The translations under genes were made by a program, and so were the position numbers. Below, piece by piece: positions 45,639-58,443 of a stretch of DNA of 64,000 nucleotides. The notes under the pieces were generated by a model. The model did no database searches, had not been told where the DNA came from, and was given only the letters and a program-made list of their open reading frames with translations. The DNA lies in the NCBI GenBank assembly GCA_023627715.1, contig JAMAHW010000030.1:62001-126000 (forward strand), written 5' to 3'. The stretch's first letter is position 1, and the number at the start of each line of letters is the position of its first letter. This DNA comes from Periconia sp. R9002. Taxonomy: Eukaryota; Ascomycota; Dothideomycetes; Pleosporales; Periconiaceae.

Positions 45639-48465
45639 GTTGAGAACGTGGAAAAGAATGTCGGTGAAGCTCCAGGCACGCCTACTGAGGGGGCCTGAGG
45701 CCAATCAAAAAGCCGGCATGTGATGAAGCTGGGCACAGCGAAGGGAATTGAGGAACCTGATGGATGGAGGGGTGTTGAAGGGCGATTTGGGGTACCTAAG
45801 TTATTTTGAGGCGGTCGAACAGGAGGCGGCGACGTTGGCAAGTTAGTGTCTGGCGCGACGTCTGCTACCGTGGAAATGGTGCGGAGTAGCAGTGGGGGCG
45901 GCTAAGGAGGGAGGGTGGATTGAAATGTGGGTGGAGATGTAGAGTAGGTAGGTCCATGTGCTCTGGTCAGGAGGAAGAGGAGACATGGACGGTTAATAAC
46001 GTCTGTGGCAGGCCATGATGGGAGGATTACCGGTTCGATTACGAGGCCCGCAGAGGAGACAGGAAGAGTGAACAGACGTTTGGTATGAGCGGAGGAGTGG
46101 TTAGAGTGGTGCTAGGTATAAACAACAAACTTGGAATCGCTCGGAGGTGAAACCCCCAGGCATGCATGCACAAAGAGTCTCCGCCTATCTGGCCAATCAG
46201 CGATCCAAGACGCCGGCGTGCATCTCTCTACTCACTACCTGATTGTTGTCTGCTTGTCGTCTCTCTGCGCTGTAACCTGCACTATGCGAGGGATCATCCT
46301 GGAGATGCTCACTGATCAACAGCGGCACCTCGAGATCCCAGAGGTCATCCATTATCGTATTCCGCTTCCTCTGCACCTCCGTGAGCCTCATCTCGCGTAC
46401 TTTAACGTACTGTATAGTACTGTAGATACCGGCTCGCGACATGTTCCCAGTTCTCTTGATGCAATCTCATGACCGGGTCTAGCAGGCCGAGATATAGCAC
46501 ACCGCTGCCAATAAGTACGGGTAGTCGCCCAATGCTTCATCAAGGACCGAATCCCACCTTCAGATTCCAGTTCCGCCCGCAGCAACTTGGAACATGAGAC
46601 TACCCGGCCAAGCTATGCAATCAAATGCACAAGAACACACCAGTTCGCGCACCTCACAACACCTACCTACCTATATGAGCGTAGGAGGTCATTCCACTTT
46701 TGCTGATGCAATCCATACAAGCAAAGAAGGAAGAAAGACAGTCGGCCCTTTTTCAGGCGTGCGGAACCACGGCCTCCAACTTCTCCCATCTCAAAATACC
46801 GATACCGACCCATAATTCCCATCCTATGATTTTCCCCATCACGTCGCGATCGAGATCTCAACGCTCGATTCTTAGCGACAAGTTGCGCATCGTACGGTGC
46901 GGTCGTGGCCGGACCATCTGGCACTGCGACTAAGTTCCTCGCAAGCGGCAGGCATGGCCGCAGCTTTGGAGCCTTGTTCCCTGCCGGCCTGTCTCATTTG
47001 CCCTGCTTGTTCCCAAAGCCAAGCGAGAAGCGTTTTGGCCTGCCCGCCTCGGACACGAAACCGAAGGCCAGCCAGCGGGCCATCATGCGGAACAAAAGAG
47101 AAGACAACGGCCCCGTTGGACGATTGCGTCGAATGTTGTCATTCGCGAGCTAGTTGATATAATAGCCTTTTGAGTCTCGACGCGCACACGCACGACAACG
47201 ACGACGACGACGACAACGTACCGCGTGGTCGTTGCCCTGCATCGAGCTCTTACGCGTCGTCTTGGTTGTGCAACTCCATCTATCTTGTGCAACACTTGAA
47301 CATCGTTGAGGCGAAATAATATACACGAGATGAACGGGCGGCCTGGCAATATCCTGCTGGAAGCGAAATTGAGAAGTGCGTGTGAACAAGGAGTGAACAA
47401 GGAGGAAAGAACCATGGATGACGACCGTGTTTGACAGCAAAGCTCAAGCTTGGCCATGTGCTCATGCCTCCCTCCTTACATAATGTTGGCAGTCCCCAAA
47501 ATCATCATCACCAACATTGGACAACTTATCACTCTCTAAGTTCGGTACTGTGCACGTATTTCCCCCCCTTTACGAAACCAGGCGAATCATGATCGTCGTC
47601 TCTCTTTTCTCTCCCATTACTCATCATGAGAGTGCATACTGCAGGGCTTGTCCACTCCACAGAGTCCACACATGATGAATGTGCCGACAGGCTCGTACGT
47701 ACCTTTGTACATTCATCTTTTCCAAGGCTAAGTCTGACCGCAGTCAAAGCTGTCGCGTGCTTCATTCTTCGTCCGGATCGTCCCAACTTACGAACTGCAA
47801 AAGGCTGTGTAGAATTCCCTTCTCCCCTGATTACGTTGACTCGTTACGAAGCCAAGCTTCAGCCACCGTCGTCTTTCTCCCAGCTTCTCCCGCTGATTCA
47901 CTCACACTTCGTATTGCTACAATAGCGCGAGCGAGATCTGCCTCGTTCATCGCCGCCTTTCTTCCTTTACATCATCACCGCAACTCTAAACAAAGCTCCA
48001 CTGTTTGCAATTCGTCAGGTGGCGCGATTCGTCGTCCGCTAAAGTCCATGATGATGATCGTCCCGGGAGCGTGCGGAGCTTGGCTACGACCCTTTTCGGT
48101 CATAATTCCACAAAGCGTGACATCATAACCATTTTCTTGCTCACCAATTCTTCTCTTTGGGACTTTTTCTTTTCCTGCTTCGCTGCCCTTTGTTTCTTTA
48201 ATTAAAACTTTAGTTTGCCCTGCAGCAGCGACACTTATAACTCTATCCCACACCACCTCCTTCGTCATCACCATCATCATCGTGTAATAATTCTAATTCC
48301 CCGCTAACTAACCACCATCTCTTCCCTGCGTCACCTCACCCTTTGAAGTTTCCTCAATTGTCGCGCCGTCACCACTCACTCACTCAGTCACATCGCTCTC
48401 AACCACTCATCAAAAGCATCCATTGCTGCCCGTCTCAGCAACTTCGCGCAGAGTTTCAATCCATC
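45639..48465. other. Long divergent intergenic region
   Basis: 2.8 kb between the start codons of the large disordered protein (minus) and Sfk1 (plus). It includes a short ACG-type triplet repeat near 47199-47215. Frames of 70-150 codons exist but show no conserved sequence. Nothing else is recognised. Confidence 0.45.
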
Positions 48466-49458
48466 ATGTGGGGGATCTCGTACTGGGCGGTCCCCATCTT
48501 CTCGTCGCTGGTATGGCTCGCCATGTTGATCGCCATGTTGGTCAGTTGGGTTGCGGACGGACGCCCGCATTACGCCTCCATGGATCCCAACCAAAAGATC
48601 GCATACATCTCTGGTAAGCCTCAAATAACCTCAATCAAAAAACGCAGCAAGAACAACACTAACCATCCCCCAACAGACGTGGGCGCATCGAACCTCAAAC
48701 CCCTCTTCATAACCATGTCCGCCGTGACAGTCGTAACCTTCGACCTCGCCTTCATCCTCGAGCGCTGGCTCCGACACACGGGCAAACTCGCACCCAACAC
48801 GTCCATCTGGCAGAAAATCTACAGCGTCATCGCCATCGTGGCCGCCATCGTCGGCGCCGCAGGCCTAATCCTCCTCTCCGTCTTCGACACCCTCCACCAC
48901 AGCCGCCTCCACAACATCTTCCTCGGCGTCTTCATAATCGGCTACGTCGTCTCCGCGATCTTCATCTGCTGGGAGTACCAGCGCCTAGGCATCCACTTCC
49001 GCGAGCACAGCGTGCTCCGCGCGAGCTTCTGGATCAAGCTCGCCTTCATCCTCATCGAGGTCGCACTCGCCATCGCCTTTGGCGTCACGAGCCGCATCCA
49101 CCACTACAATACCGCCGCTATCCTCGAATGGACCATCGCGTTTGTGTACTTCTTCTACGTCCTTAGCTTCTTCATCGACTTCATGCCCGCCGTGCGCTCC
49201 AAGCACCACCAGAGCCGCGAGACAGAAATGGATGTCGCGCGCGCGGAAGGCGGCGGCGGGGGCATGCACTCGCACGCGCACATGGGCGATGGCGCGTCGA
49301 ATGGTGGCCAGTACTTTAGGGGAAATGGTCTGGCTAATACGAGTGGGTATGGCAACAACCATGACGCTTCTACCAACGGCGGCACCAACGGCTATGCAGC
49401 CGCCGACGCGAATCCGTATAAGAAGGAACCTGCGCCGCTTCCTTCGAGGAATTTCTAA
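48466..49458 (+). CDS. Frag1/DRAM/Sfk1-family plasma-membrane protein
   Basis: Exons are 48466-48613 and 48677-49458 (309 residues). The 63-bp intron has a GTAAGC donor and a CAACAG acceptor and contains no in-frame stop, so the unspliced frame is also open; splicing restores the continuous IS-DVGASNLKPLF segment. Six hydrophobic helices are visible, beginning with YWAVPIFSSLVWLAMLIAMLV. The order of helices and the HNIFLGVF...ICWEYQRLG block match Sfk1-like proteins. Yeast Sfk1 works with the PI 4-kinase Stt4 and controls phospholipid asymmetry at the plasma membrane. The C-terminal tail of about 90 residues is Gly/Asn/His-rich and cytosolic. The start before the first helix has no competitor. 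Confidence 0.87.
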   Translation: MWGISYWAVPIFSSLVWLAMLIAMLVSWVADGRPHYASMDPNQKIAYISGKPQITSIKKRSKNNTNHPPTDVGASNLKPLFITMSAVTVVTFDLAFILERWLRHTGKLAPNTSIWQKIYSVIAIVAAIVGAAGLILLSVFDTLHHSRLHNIFLGVFIIGYVVSAIFICWEYQRLGIHFREHSVLRASFWIKLAFILIEVALAIAFGVTSRIHHYNTAAILEWTIAFVYFFYVLSFFIDFMPAVRSKHHQSRETEMDVARAEGGGGGMHSHAHMGDGASNGGQYFRGNGLANTSGYGNNHDASTNGGTNGYAAADANPYKKEPAPLPSRNF

Positions 49459-51045
49459 ATACGAAGGCGTGGGTGGGAAGACAGGTGGTAGAGTGGATAA
49501 TGTTGGGGGATGTGCAGCGGTTCTTATTTTCTTTTCTTGTTTTTTCGGATGGTTGTTAAACACAGCATTGATGCATGGAATTGGTACAAACGATTGAGAT
49601 ATCCTTTTTTTTACGAATTTCATTTCAGAGTTTTTTAAAAAGCGATGGTGTTGGGGGTGAGGCAGGAGGGTTTTCTTTCTCTCTTATCTTTTTTAGCATG
49701 GTTGGTTGGTTGGCTGTACGGGTAGATACGTAGACGCATATATATACATTGCATGGTATAGTCGCGAGCTAGAAGTCATTTTTTGATAGTAGTAATGAAA
49801 TGTATAAGAAAGGGAAAGAAACATTCAAATCTCACATCACATCACATCACATCACGCGTCCTGTCACACAAACAAACATTTCCACGCCCACACATACTAG
49901 TAAAAAATCATGTATATCATTAAGAGAAAACATATATCGAACTACATAGTTAGGTAGGTAGGTGGGTACTTATAGATAGGTATATAACTGAAACTACAAC
50001 TAAAATAAACGCTGGGGGTGAGACACACACACACACACATTTTCGTTCGTTTCCTCTGCTCTTTGATCCCTTTCCGCCTTTTTTTTCTTGCTCCTTTAGT
50101 CCCGTTCGTTTGAGATGGAAGGAAGGAAAGGAATGAAGGAAGACTGGTCCTGAGCGGGTGGGATGGATATGAAAAACAGACAGACAGAGATGGGTAGAGA
50201 GATACGTCATGTATGGGGGATAAGACAGGGCATGGGAAGGGAAGGGAAGAAGGGGTTTCGTAAGGCGAAATGAAAAAAATAAAAAAGAAGAGGAAAGTAA
50301 AAGAAAAGAAAAAAAGGGGGGAAAGGGAAATTGGGGAAGAAGGTAAAGGGAAAGGGAACACGTATTTCCCCCAACTTCACCACATGCCATCCGTTTCGCA
50401 TCCGTCCCCGTTTTACCATTTTCTCCACACGTCCGCGGAAGGGAAACATGGATGATTGCTCCTCCCGTTCTCCCACAGAAGGAGGATGAGGGGGAAAGGC
50501 GTGGATCAGATAACGCACATAACGCCTTACACCGTTCCATTCCTGAGTTCCGAGACGCCGTGTATATCCATCCATGTGATGACCGTGTCCATGGTAGCGT
50601 TTGCGCGTTTCGTTCATGGACGCTGCGTATCATACATGAAGAGACACCGTGACCACCGACCACTTTTTTCATTTACTCGTTGATACGCCGTGTTGAACCT
50701 GATCCGCCGTTGGACTAAAGGAGATGGAAGGGAGAGGGACGACGCTTAGATAGCGAGATTAAAATAACGGGAAGGGGGAAGAGCAGGAACGCTGAAGACT
50801 TGTGTGTTGTGCTGCTAAGGAACCGAGATGAAAAGACAGACATCTTCTACGAAGAGGGAGGAGTCGTATCATATCATTCCAAGAAAGACTCGTGAGCGAT
50901 GAATGATGAAGGTAGATGTATGCATGCATGCTAATAAGGACGTCTGCCGTTAAGCTTTTGTTTCATCGTGGGTGTGTTTTTTGTGGCTTTTTGTATTTGT
51001 AGTGGGTGAGAGGCCGTTATGAGTGATTGACTTGATGGGCTGGTT
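49459..51045. other. Intergenic with microsatellites
   Basis: Convergent 3' flanks of Sfk1 and the next transcription factor. It contains a CACAT repeat (49833-49855) and an AC repeat near 50027-50039. No gene is seen. Confidence 0.5.
49833..49855. repeat. (CACAT)n microsatellite
   Basis: Four to five tandem copies of a pentamer in non-coding DNA. Confidence 0.85.
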
Positions 51046-53817
51046 TTATTGCGGGAGCCAGAAGGAGAGCACGAACTGGCTGATGAGTCTCGCCGTGTAT
51101 TTTCCTTGGTTCGATGCCGAGATGGATATGCTTTGGCGTTGTGTGAGGTAATCCGCTGAAGAGAAAGGACATGTTAGCATCATCTCAAGGAAAGGGAAAC
51201 AATATAGGAGATGCATCAAGGAAGTCATTGATAAAGGGAAAGAAAACGAAGGTAAGACTCACTATTCTCCTTAACAAGCTGCGCCACGCTTCGTACAAAC
51301 GACGCACTGGTCTCATCCCCAAAGCCCACCTCCTTCTCCCACTCATGGTCCGGATCTTTGAGCGGGTTGCACTTGCGATTGTACTTCCACCGGAAGATGT
51401 GCGAGATGAAGTTCATGCGGGCATCGATCTCGCGACACGCGAATTCGGCTTGTGTCTGCGCATCGCGCACGTCCATGTTCTCCGTCGCCGCACGCGTCGC
51501 CATGACCTGGTGGATCGTCTTCTGCTGGTCCTCATGCGCCATGCACATGCCGACCACGCTGACGAACGCCGCGACCCACTTGTCGCAGCCTTTGGACGAC
51601 TTGAAGATTTGCTGGAGCTTGTTGAGGACTGTAGAGAGGATGCTGCGTTGGAGGCGCGCAAAGAAGTATTTGAGCTGGCGGTTCGTCATGCGCGGCGACG
51701 TAAAGGTGTCCGAGTACTGGTCTGCGGATACGTAGGAGCGGAGCTTGCTCAGGGTTTGTTTCTTAGTGTCTTCGGCAATGGTGAGCGTGTGCGACATGAT
51801 ATACGTGGTGACGATGAGGCGGAAAACTTCGCGGAGAAGCTTGCCCTCCTCGTCGCTTTTTGGTTTGACGCGCGTCATGAGCTTGAAGAGGCGCGGCGCG
51901 AAGTCGTTGTCGTCGTCGGCCCAGCAGATGTCGGCGAAAGAGTCGATGTGGTGGTCGACGATGTCGCTAACGTAGTTGTCGTAGTTCTTTTCCTCATTGT
52001 GGTTGATGTGCACCATTCCAAGGGGAGGGCTTTGCTTGACGACGGCGATGCGCTGCTGCGTCCTGGGATCAGTTCGGTATTGGATCTGTTGCAGTAGCTC
52101 ATTCCCGTATGGTGCAAACTCGTAGACTTTGACAGGAATGCGCGGCATGTTCTTCTGTGAACATGTCATGTAAACGGTCAACTCCTGGTTGTTCCATTGT
52201 TGGATGAACTGAGAAACGAACCGCATGAGGTTCGTGTCTTCATGGATCTGCATGACGAGCGAGGGCAGAAAGTACTGCGCCAGCTCGATGAGCTTCAGGC
52301 GCGAGCATCCGAGGCCGCAGTCGGCATTCGGACGCTGCGAACGCTTGTAGCACCGCTCGCAAATTTCACCAGGGCCGCATTTGTCTCGCTGGAGCACGCA
52401 GTGCCAACATGCTACGGTCTTTCGCATATCGTGGGCGGCTTTGGCAACCTTGGGTTCTAAATGCGTACCCAGCGCTCGTCCACCAGGACGGGACACGTTT
52501 TTGGCTTGATTTCGTGAATGACGGATGGGCCCGGGTGCGTGGCCGCCTTCGGGCTCTGGTGATATTTCGAACGTAAGTTCTGGTATAGATCTTGCGGGGG
52601 ATCTCGTAGCCTCTATAGGAGATGTAGAAGGATTGAATCGCATTTCATGAGGGCTGTTGTTCATGCCTTGGTCAGAGTAAGTAGAGGACATCATACTGTC
52701 TGATCCTCCAGGGCTCGGTGCAATGGGGCTGTTTGGCATTTCAATCGAGGTAATTAGCGTCGGATGCGGGTGATGCCCCGGCGCATACGTATCTGTGAAA
52801 AGAGATGAAGTTGCGTTATAGTTGACAAAGTTCTGGTCCTGTGGAGGGGGCGAGGCAGCTGTGAGCCTCATTTCAATCGGGCTTCCTTGTTCAGTGTGCA
52901 TCTGATTAGGTATCTGGTATTGTGGTTGCTGCCGTGGTTGCAATGGTAGGAAGCTTTGATTTGCGATAGGGAAGAGATCTTGGGGAGGTGCTACTGGATC
53001 ATTCGGAGAAACGAGGTAGTTGGGGTCAGTGTTGTTGACAGTCCATGAGCTTGTGTCATGGATGGAAGAAATAGGATAGGGATCCGTCACCGGGTCGAAA
53101 ACGACAACGCCTGATCGGGGAATGTTGGGGTTGCGTAAGGGTCCCTGTCCACTCCATGGATCCTGCCTGGGTGGTTGGTTTGTATAGCTATGTTCGTAAA
53201 AGGTTGGGTAGGACTGATGGGGTATATCGGCCTGCAACGACCGCGACTGCATGGTGAATTGAGTCTGTTGGTGAAACTGATGCGGTTGAGTCGTCAGTGT
53301 AGCATTCAACGTGCCTTTTCGGTGTCAGCAGGTGTCAAACAGGAACCAAATCTGAATGGAACATGCCTTGGTTATTGTAGGCGTACATGGGCGCCTCCAT
53401 GGCGGGAACGGTGCCTTGGGTCACATGGGTGGAGGCCATGATGGTATTTTGATTCTGGTAGAAGTCGCGCATCTCGCCGTCGAGCATCTCGATTTCGAAT
53501 GAGTCGGGGTCTGGTGTCCTCACAGAAGAAGTTGGAGAGTCGGATAAACTGCCAGAAGATCCATCGTAGACCATTTGTTCGGGAGCTTGCTCAGTAAATG
53601 ATTCGGGAGCTTGCGAAGCGTTACGACTCAGCGGCGGGGTGCTAAGAGGTCTAGGGGAGAACCCAGTCAAAGAGCCAGTGTGGTTGATCAAGGAGGAAGG
53701 AGATTTGGACCGGCTCGCATCACTGGGACCATATTCAACCAAGTAATCCGTGCTAATATGGGGAGCCTCTTGGTATGGGTACTGAGGATACTGGTGGTAC
53801 TGTGAGTGGAACGACAT
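51046..53817 (-). CDS. Fungal transcription-factor-like protein with variant zinc cluster
   Basis: Exons are 53817-53347, 53276-51263 and 51155-51046 (864 residues). The intron 3' ends are GCATCAG and CTTCAG, and phases agree. The N-terminal 440 residues are Pro/Ser/Gln-rich and disordered. The cysteine cluster lies unusually in mid-protein: Cys447, 450, 457, 463 and 466 have C6-like spacing (2-6-5-2), then a 10-residue linker leads to Cys477 and Cys481. The CGLGCSRLKLIELAQYFLP segment directly after it is a distinctive signature I have seen linked to this uncommon group of C6 proteins. The C-terminal half is helical and conserved-looking. DNA binding is likely but untested. The donor of the first intron (GTTCCT) is weak, so that join is the least certain. 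Confidence 0.78.
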
Positions 53818-55793
53818 GGCAGGCAAAGGCAAACGAGTATCAATCAATAGCAGCGGCAGCCCGGCAACAAGCAAACAAAACAGCCAGACTGCGCATCAGT
53901 CGCCTTGCAAGATGCCTTGCGAGGGAGAAAGCCAACACCTGATGCTGGTGGCCGGGAGCGCAAGCACAGCACAGCTCGTATTCGTCCAGGATAGGGTCAG
54001 AAGAAGCGGTAAGCCGAATCCACACGGCGAGCGATCCGCGCCGCAGCAGTAAGAGACAAAGACACGCTCGAGTCGAGGGACAGCGACGAGATGAAGAAAG
54101 TGTCTCGGGCGGCTGAGGGAAGGGAAAAAGTATGATGAGATCCCAAATGCCAATGCGTTGTGCAGCGCAGCACGCTCACCTTTCCTCTCGACCCCGCGAA
54201 CCGGTCAAAGAGGTGCGTGAGAATGCAACTATTGGTCTAGCTGCATAGGGTTCTACGTTTTACAGCGCCGTCGCACACCAAACATGCACCGCGTCGCGCG
54301 CTATGCCTCTCAAGTGAACCTAAATGACCAGAATACGAAGGAAAGGAAATACAAATCTTCCACTATTCGTTCAAGATGAAACCCATTCGTTCCATGGTGA
54401 CTTTTTTTACTCGAAAAGCCGAAAATGAGAAAACAGGGTATGGGCGCACGAAATCAGTGCCTCAGGCTTATGGTATGAGATGGCCCAACGCACTGCGCCA
54501 CGTTCGCTAGATGAAGAGCAGGGGGCAGGTTCCCCAAACAAGTCCAGCGGGAGCAAATGGAGACAAAATTGCGTGGGGGATTGGTTTCTTGGTGTCTCCC
54601 AGTGCGGCTCTGCTGCATTGACCGGTTCACCGAAGAGCGACAACACACTCTCGTTGAGCATCAACATGTCATCATCTCCCGAGCGCTCGAGCCAATCGTG
54701 TCTTTTGAGAAGAATTTTCTGTCATCCGTGCCTTACACAAGATGGAAAGGCTGTCACGCCAGCACACAAGCCGCAGCTGAAATGAACCTCGACGAGTGGC
54801 CCGGATACGAGGAAGCTTCCATTTCTCAGAATCGGGTTGAATGGCAGTGTGTTAGCTGAAGAAGATATGAAAAAGCCAAAGCTTACTTAGTGATTCCGCG
54901 AGGCAGTGTCGGTTGACCACCAAGAAGTCGAGTGGCAGTACCTAAGCAGGAGAAACGGAATCTTCGCTCGGCCGCTCGAAGCGTCCAAACTCCATCATTG
55001 TAGTAAACATGCTCATAGTAGGGTCAAGTATGGTAGTTGAACAGTGTCGTGCATCTCTGAGTACTCGCGCGGAAGACATTGGATGGGGTTGGGAGGATGA
55101 AGTCATCCATAGCAATCTTAAAAAGATTCTGCCTTGCGCTCCTCTATGTAGGCGCTGAGGAAATCCACACCGGTCTTCCAGGAACCAGCCATATTGAGCC
55201 ACCTGGCCATGCACTCACAGTAAATAGTGCTTGTAGTCAATTTGGAAGCCGAGTTGCCCTCTCAGGTACCTTCGGAAGTTCAAAGTATGTACCAGAAAGT
55301 GAGTGCACCATGGACATCTGGAGATAAGTTGGAGCCACGTGATGCAATGTTCCAAGGTTCGAAGTTATTCCGTTCCCCGACGTCGACTCCGAACGCTCCG
55401 GAGCTTGACCGCTTTCGGATTGTTCTCTCGACTGGCCAATCACAGTCCCTTTTGGAACAATCATCACTCCGCTTTCCGGAGGGACGGAGTAATCTCTTTC
55501 TGGCGTTTTATCCCGTCTCGCTTCTACTACTGCTGTTTCAATTGATGGCAACTTTTGTATACCTAGATCTGTGTCAAAATACCGTCAGACCTGTATTGCT
55601 TGTGTACGGGAGCTGATTATCTTCACGACTGGAGCATTACGGCCAATTACTTCTCTCCACACTAGAGTACGTAAAATCAGATATCACTTGTATGCAGCTA
55701 CGGAATGCCATGTTACCTGGCGCTATTCGATATAGCATAAGCATCTGTGTACAACTAAACTATGTATTCGTACACTGCTGACTGGTCTGTAGC
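53818..55793. other. Divergent intergenic region between two regulators
   Basis: About 2 kb between two start codons on opposite strands. Several frames of 80-130 codons overlap one another on both strands and none looks conserved. The 5' exons or leaders of either regulator could be here. Confidence 0.45.
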
Positions 55794-58074
55794 ATGTTGC
55801 GGAGAAACGGAAAGCCCAGATCATGCGAGCCGTGTCGGATAGCCAAAACTCGATGTGATCATGCAACTCCAGTATGTGACAGATGCCGGACGCGAGGCAT
55901 TATAGAACAATGCTTCTACCACCCCAATCCCATGACGAGGCCGCCCGGAGTTCCACGCAAGAAGCCAGAGCCTCGGCGGCGTACTATGGAAAAGCGGATA
56001 TCCAAAGCTCCGACGCTTGAAGCCATCACGCCGCCAGAGACTGATTCTAGCCCATCCGTAATCCAGATTGAACTGCCCTTGCCTAAGCCAGCATGCCCTC
56101 TCAACATGTGGCCCAGCCCTTCCGAGACAGCATCAAAGGTGACGCAGGGTGCTAATGAAGAGGCCTGCCGCCGAGCCTTCTTTCTTGGCTCGACAAGTTA
56201 CGCAAGTGTTTTTGTAGAAGAGAGACCGCTTCCAGAATCCATACATGAGCAGCCTCCTGAGAGAATCACTGCCACACCTTCCCTACCTGCCGGCCAAAGT
56301 GGCACAGGCTCCCGTCACTGTCGGGTGAGTATCGGCACTACTATTCTTTCAAAGCTCAGCCATTTTTCCTTCTTCAAGCGCGCTGTGGAACAATATTTCA
56401 TAGAATGCGCTTCAACGTCATTTATGGGGCCTTTGTTGATCTCCGCTCTGCCTCAACTATCCCGGGATTTAGAGCAGCTGGACTCACACACTGCTTGTGC
56501 TGAAATCACTCGCAACACGGTGAACCCTTTCAAGGTCCCTTCGAACATGGTGGCATCTGAATTTTACACACTGTTCACGGGACCGAATCTGCGGTGGGAA
56601 ATTTTGGGCATAATTATGGTAATAGCAGCATCTACCGCCCAGTACACTTCCCCCGACGATCCGATCTTCAATCTGGAGGGCGGGGGTCGGATCAACAAGG
56701 ATGCATTCATCGAGGACATGATACACGCAAGCAACGACTGTATCAATCTATGCAAGGTTCATGGAGCGGTCAATGACCTCATAGTGTGGCTTCTCTATGG
56801 AAATATGCTCGTAAAGAGTAATTTTTACGGTGATAACTGTACGTATTGTCCTCTATTTAGGTGCTATTCACTTCTAACCAAATTTCTGCAGATCATGGGG
56901 TATGGCGAGGTATGAGCGAGACAATCTCTACACTCTACGCTGGTGGCATGCACTGTGAGGAGAGCTTCGATGAGCCTTTCTTTTTCTGTGAGGCACGTCG
57001 GAGGATGTACGCTGCCGTCTTTCGATCCGATAAAACCCTGGCCAACTTCTTTGGACGTCCCCCTTTGATGAGTTGGCGTTATAGTGATCGACCGCTTCCA
57101 CTGGACATTGATGAGCGTTTGATCATGTGTACCGATACCGAAGTATTAGATGCAGCACTTTCTAAGCTTGACAGTGAAGGATGGAATACCGAAGGCAAGA
57201 TTCACACTGTGTCCTGGGTTCGCCTGCGCGCAAAAATGGCGATATCAAGGGAGCGGTTTCTGGAACTCTCACTCACCGGACGTAAAGTCGCAAATCTAGA
57301 AGAAGAGATACAGTACGTACAAACACAGCACCGAAAATCTTGGGAAGAACTGCCTAGGCATCTCCGGTATGACCTTCGCGACGAAGAAACAATCTGGGAC
57401 GACCTAGGTTCGTTCCAGGCTCTCAGAATGGTAAACTGTTACCTCGAGTTCCTGCACATGGAATTCCAAATCCAACGACTCCTGCGACGACAAACGCAGA
57501 CCGCGCTCCCTGACCTTCTCAAGATCTGCATGAAGCTCCTCCTCTCCACCATCTCGTTCTTGAGTAAACGCGGAAATCGGGAATACTTCATCCAGCGACA
57601 TTTCGCCACGGTCGTCCTCTTCTACTGTCTGCCTAGCGCAGGCGTCCTTGCGCTCGAACTCCGACGATGTACGCTGGAAAACGTCCCGTTGCCGAGCACC
57701 GTGTCGCGCGCGGACATCATCCGCAATCTCTCCGTCTTGATATCGTGCATGGAGTGGTCTGTTTTTCCGGAGGATGGAAATTATAAACTCTGCGGCGAGC
57801 TCAACAAGATGTTGTCGCTAGTGCTGGATGAAGTGCTCAACTATCAACCTCCGATAAATGGGGTGCAGGACGATAGTGATTTGCAGGGCTTAGGACCAGG
57901 CTTCTTCGACCTACCCGCGATTGACGGAATGGAGCCTATCCCGACAGAGAGCGAGGATTTCTTGAATTGGTTGATGGATAATGCGAACTGGAATAACTCG
58001 GTGAGCCCCTCCCGCCTCTGCCTGATGTGGATATGCTATACTAACGTGGAAAAACTAATTAGTCTCTTTTCTAA
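55794..58074 (+). CDS. Zn2Cys6 transcription factor with fungal middle-homology region
   Basis: Exons are 55794-56838, 56892-58000 and 58063-58074 (721 residues). The first intron (GTACGT, CTGCAG) is forced by frame. The last (GTGAGC donor, CTAAC branch, TTAG acceptor) is likely; without it the protein simply has a different 27-codon tail. The zinc cluster is Cys11, 14, 21, 28, 31 and 40 (spacing 2-6-6-2-8) in the RNGKPRSCEPCRIAKTRCDH context that often opens this group of regulators. The middle-homology domain covers roughly residues 200-600, including the PFFFCEARRRMYAAVFRSDKT segment. Target genes are unknown. A TAG just before the ATG could be an acceptor of a further upstream exon. Confidence 0.9.
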
Positions 58075-58343
58075 TGCTTGAAACCGCCTGGTCTCCGACT
58101 TTTATACATAACACCAACACGATAACGCGACATGACATGATGACTTGACGAACCCATCAAAAATTTTCAGTTTTAGATTTAGGATACCATAATAGACGAA
58201 TTAATACACTACCGAGTTACTACCCCAACTTTCCCTGCCCGGACAAACCCAAAAAAAGGATTCAAAACAGTGACGAAAATGACCATTGAAAGAGAAAAAA
58301 AAAAGTGTTCCCGAAATCAACTCTAAAGAGCTGACGAAGTGTT
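58075..58343. other. Spacer before tRNA-Leu
   Basis: AT-rich 3' flank of the zinc-cluster gene. T-rich sequence on the minus strand just downstream of the tRNA (poly-A near 58295-58304 on the plus strand) could act as the RNA polymerase III terminator. Confidence 0.4.
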
Positions 58344-58443
58344 GATGAGAGTGGGACTTGAACCCACGCCACTTTCGTGACCAGGAATTAGAAGTTAAGA
58401 AAAGACCTTAACCTGGCGCCATAACCAACTCGGCCATCTCACC
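58344..58443 (-). tRNA. tRNA-Leu(AAG) with intron
   Basis: The minus strand folds as a class II tRNA. The acceptor stem GGTGAGA pairs with TCTCATC (one G-T wobble). The D-arm region is TGGCCGAGTTGGTTATGGCG. The anticodon stem CCAGG/CCTGG encloses TTAAGG with anticodon AAG (58409-58407). An intron of about 19 bases follows position 37 (about 58405-58387). The long variable arm closes with CAC/GTG, and the T arm is GTGGG-TTCAAGT-CCCAC. The A-box and B-box sequences are intact. Leu identity follows from the anticodon and the long variable arm. Confidence 0.93.
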
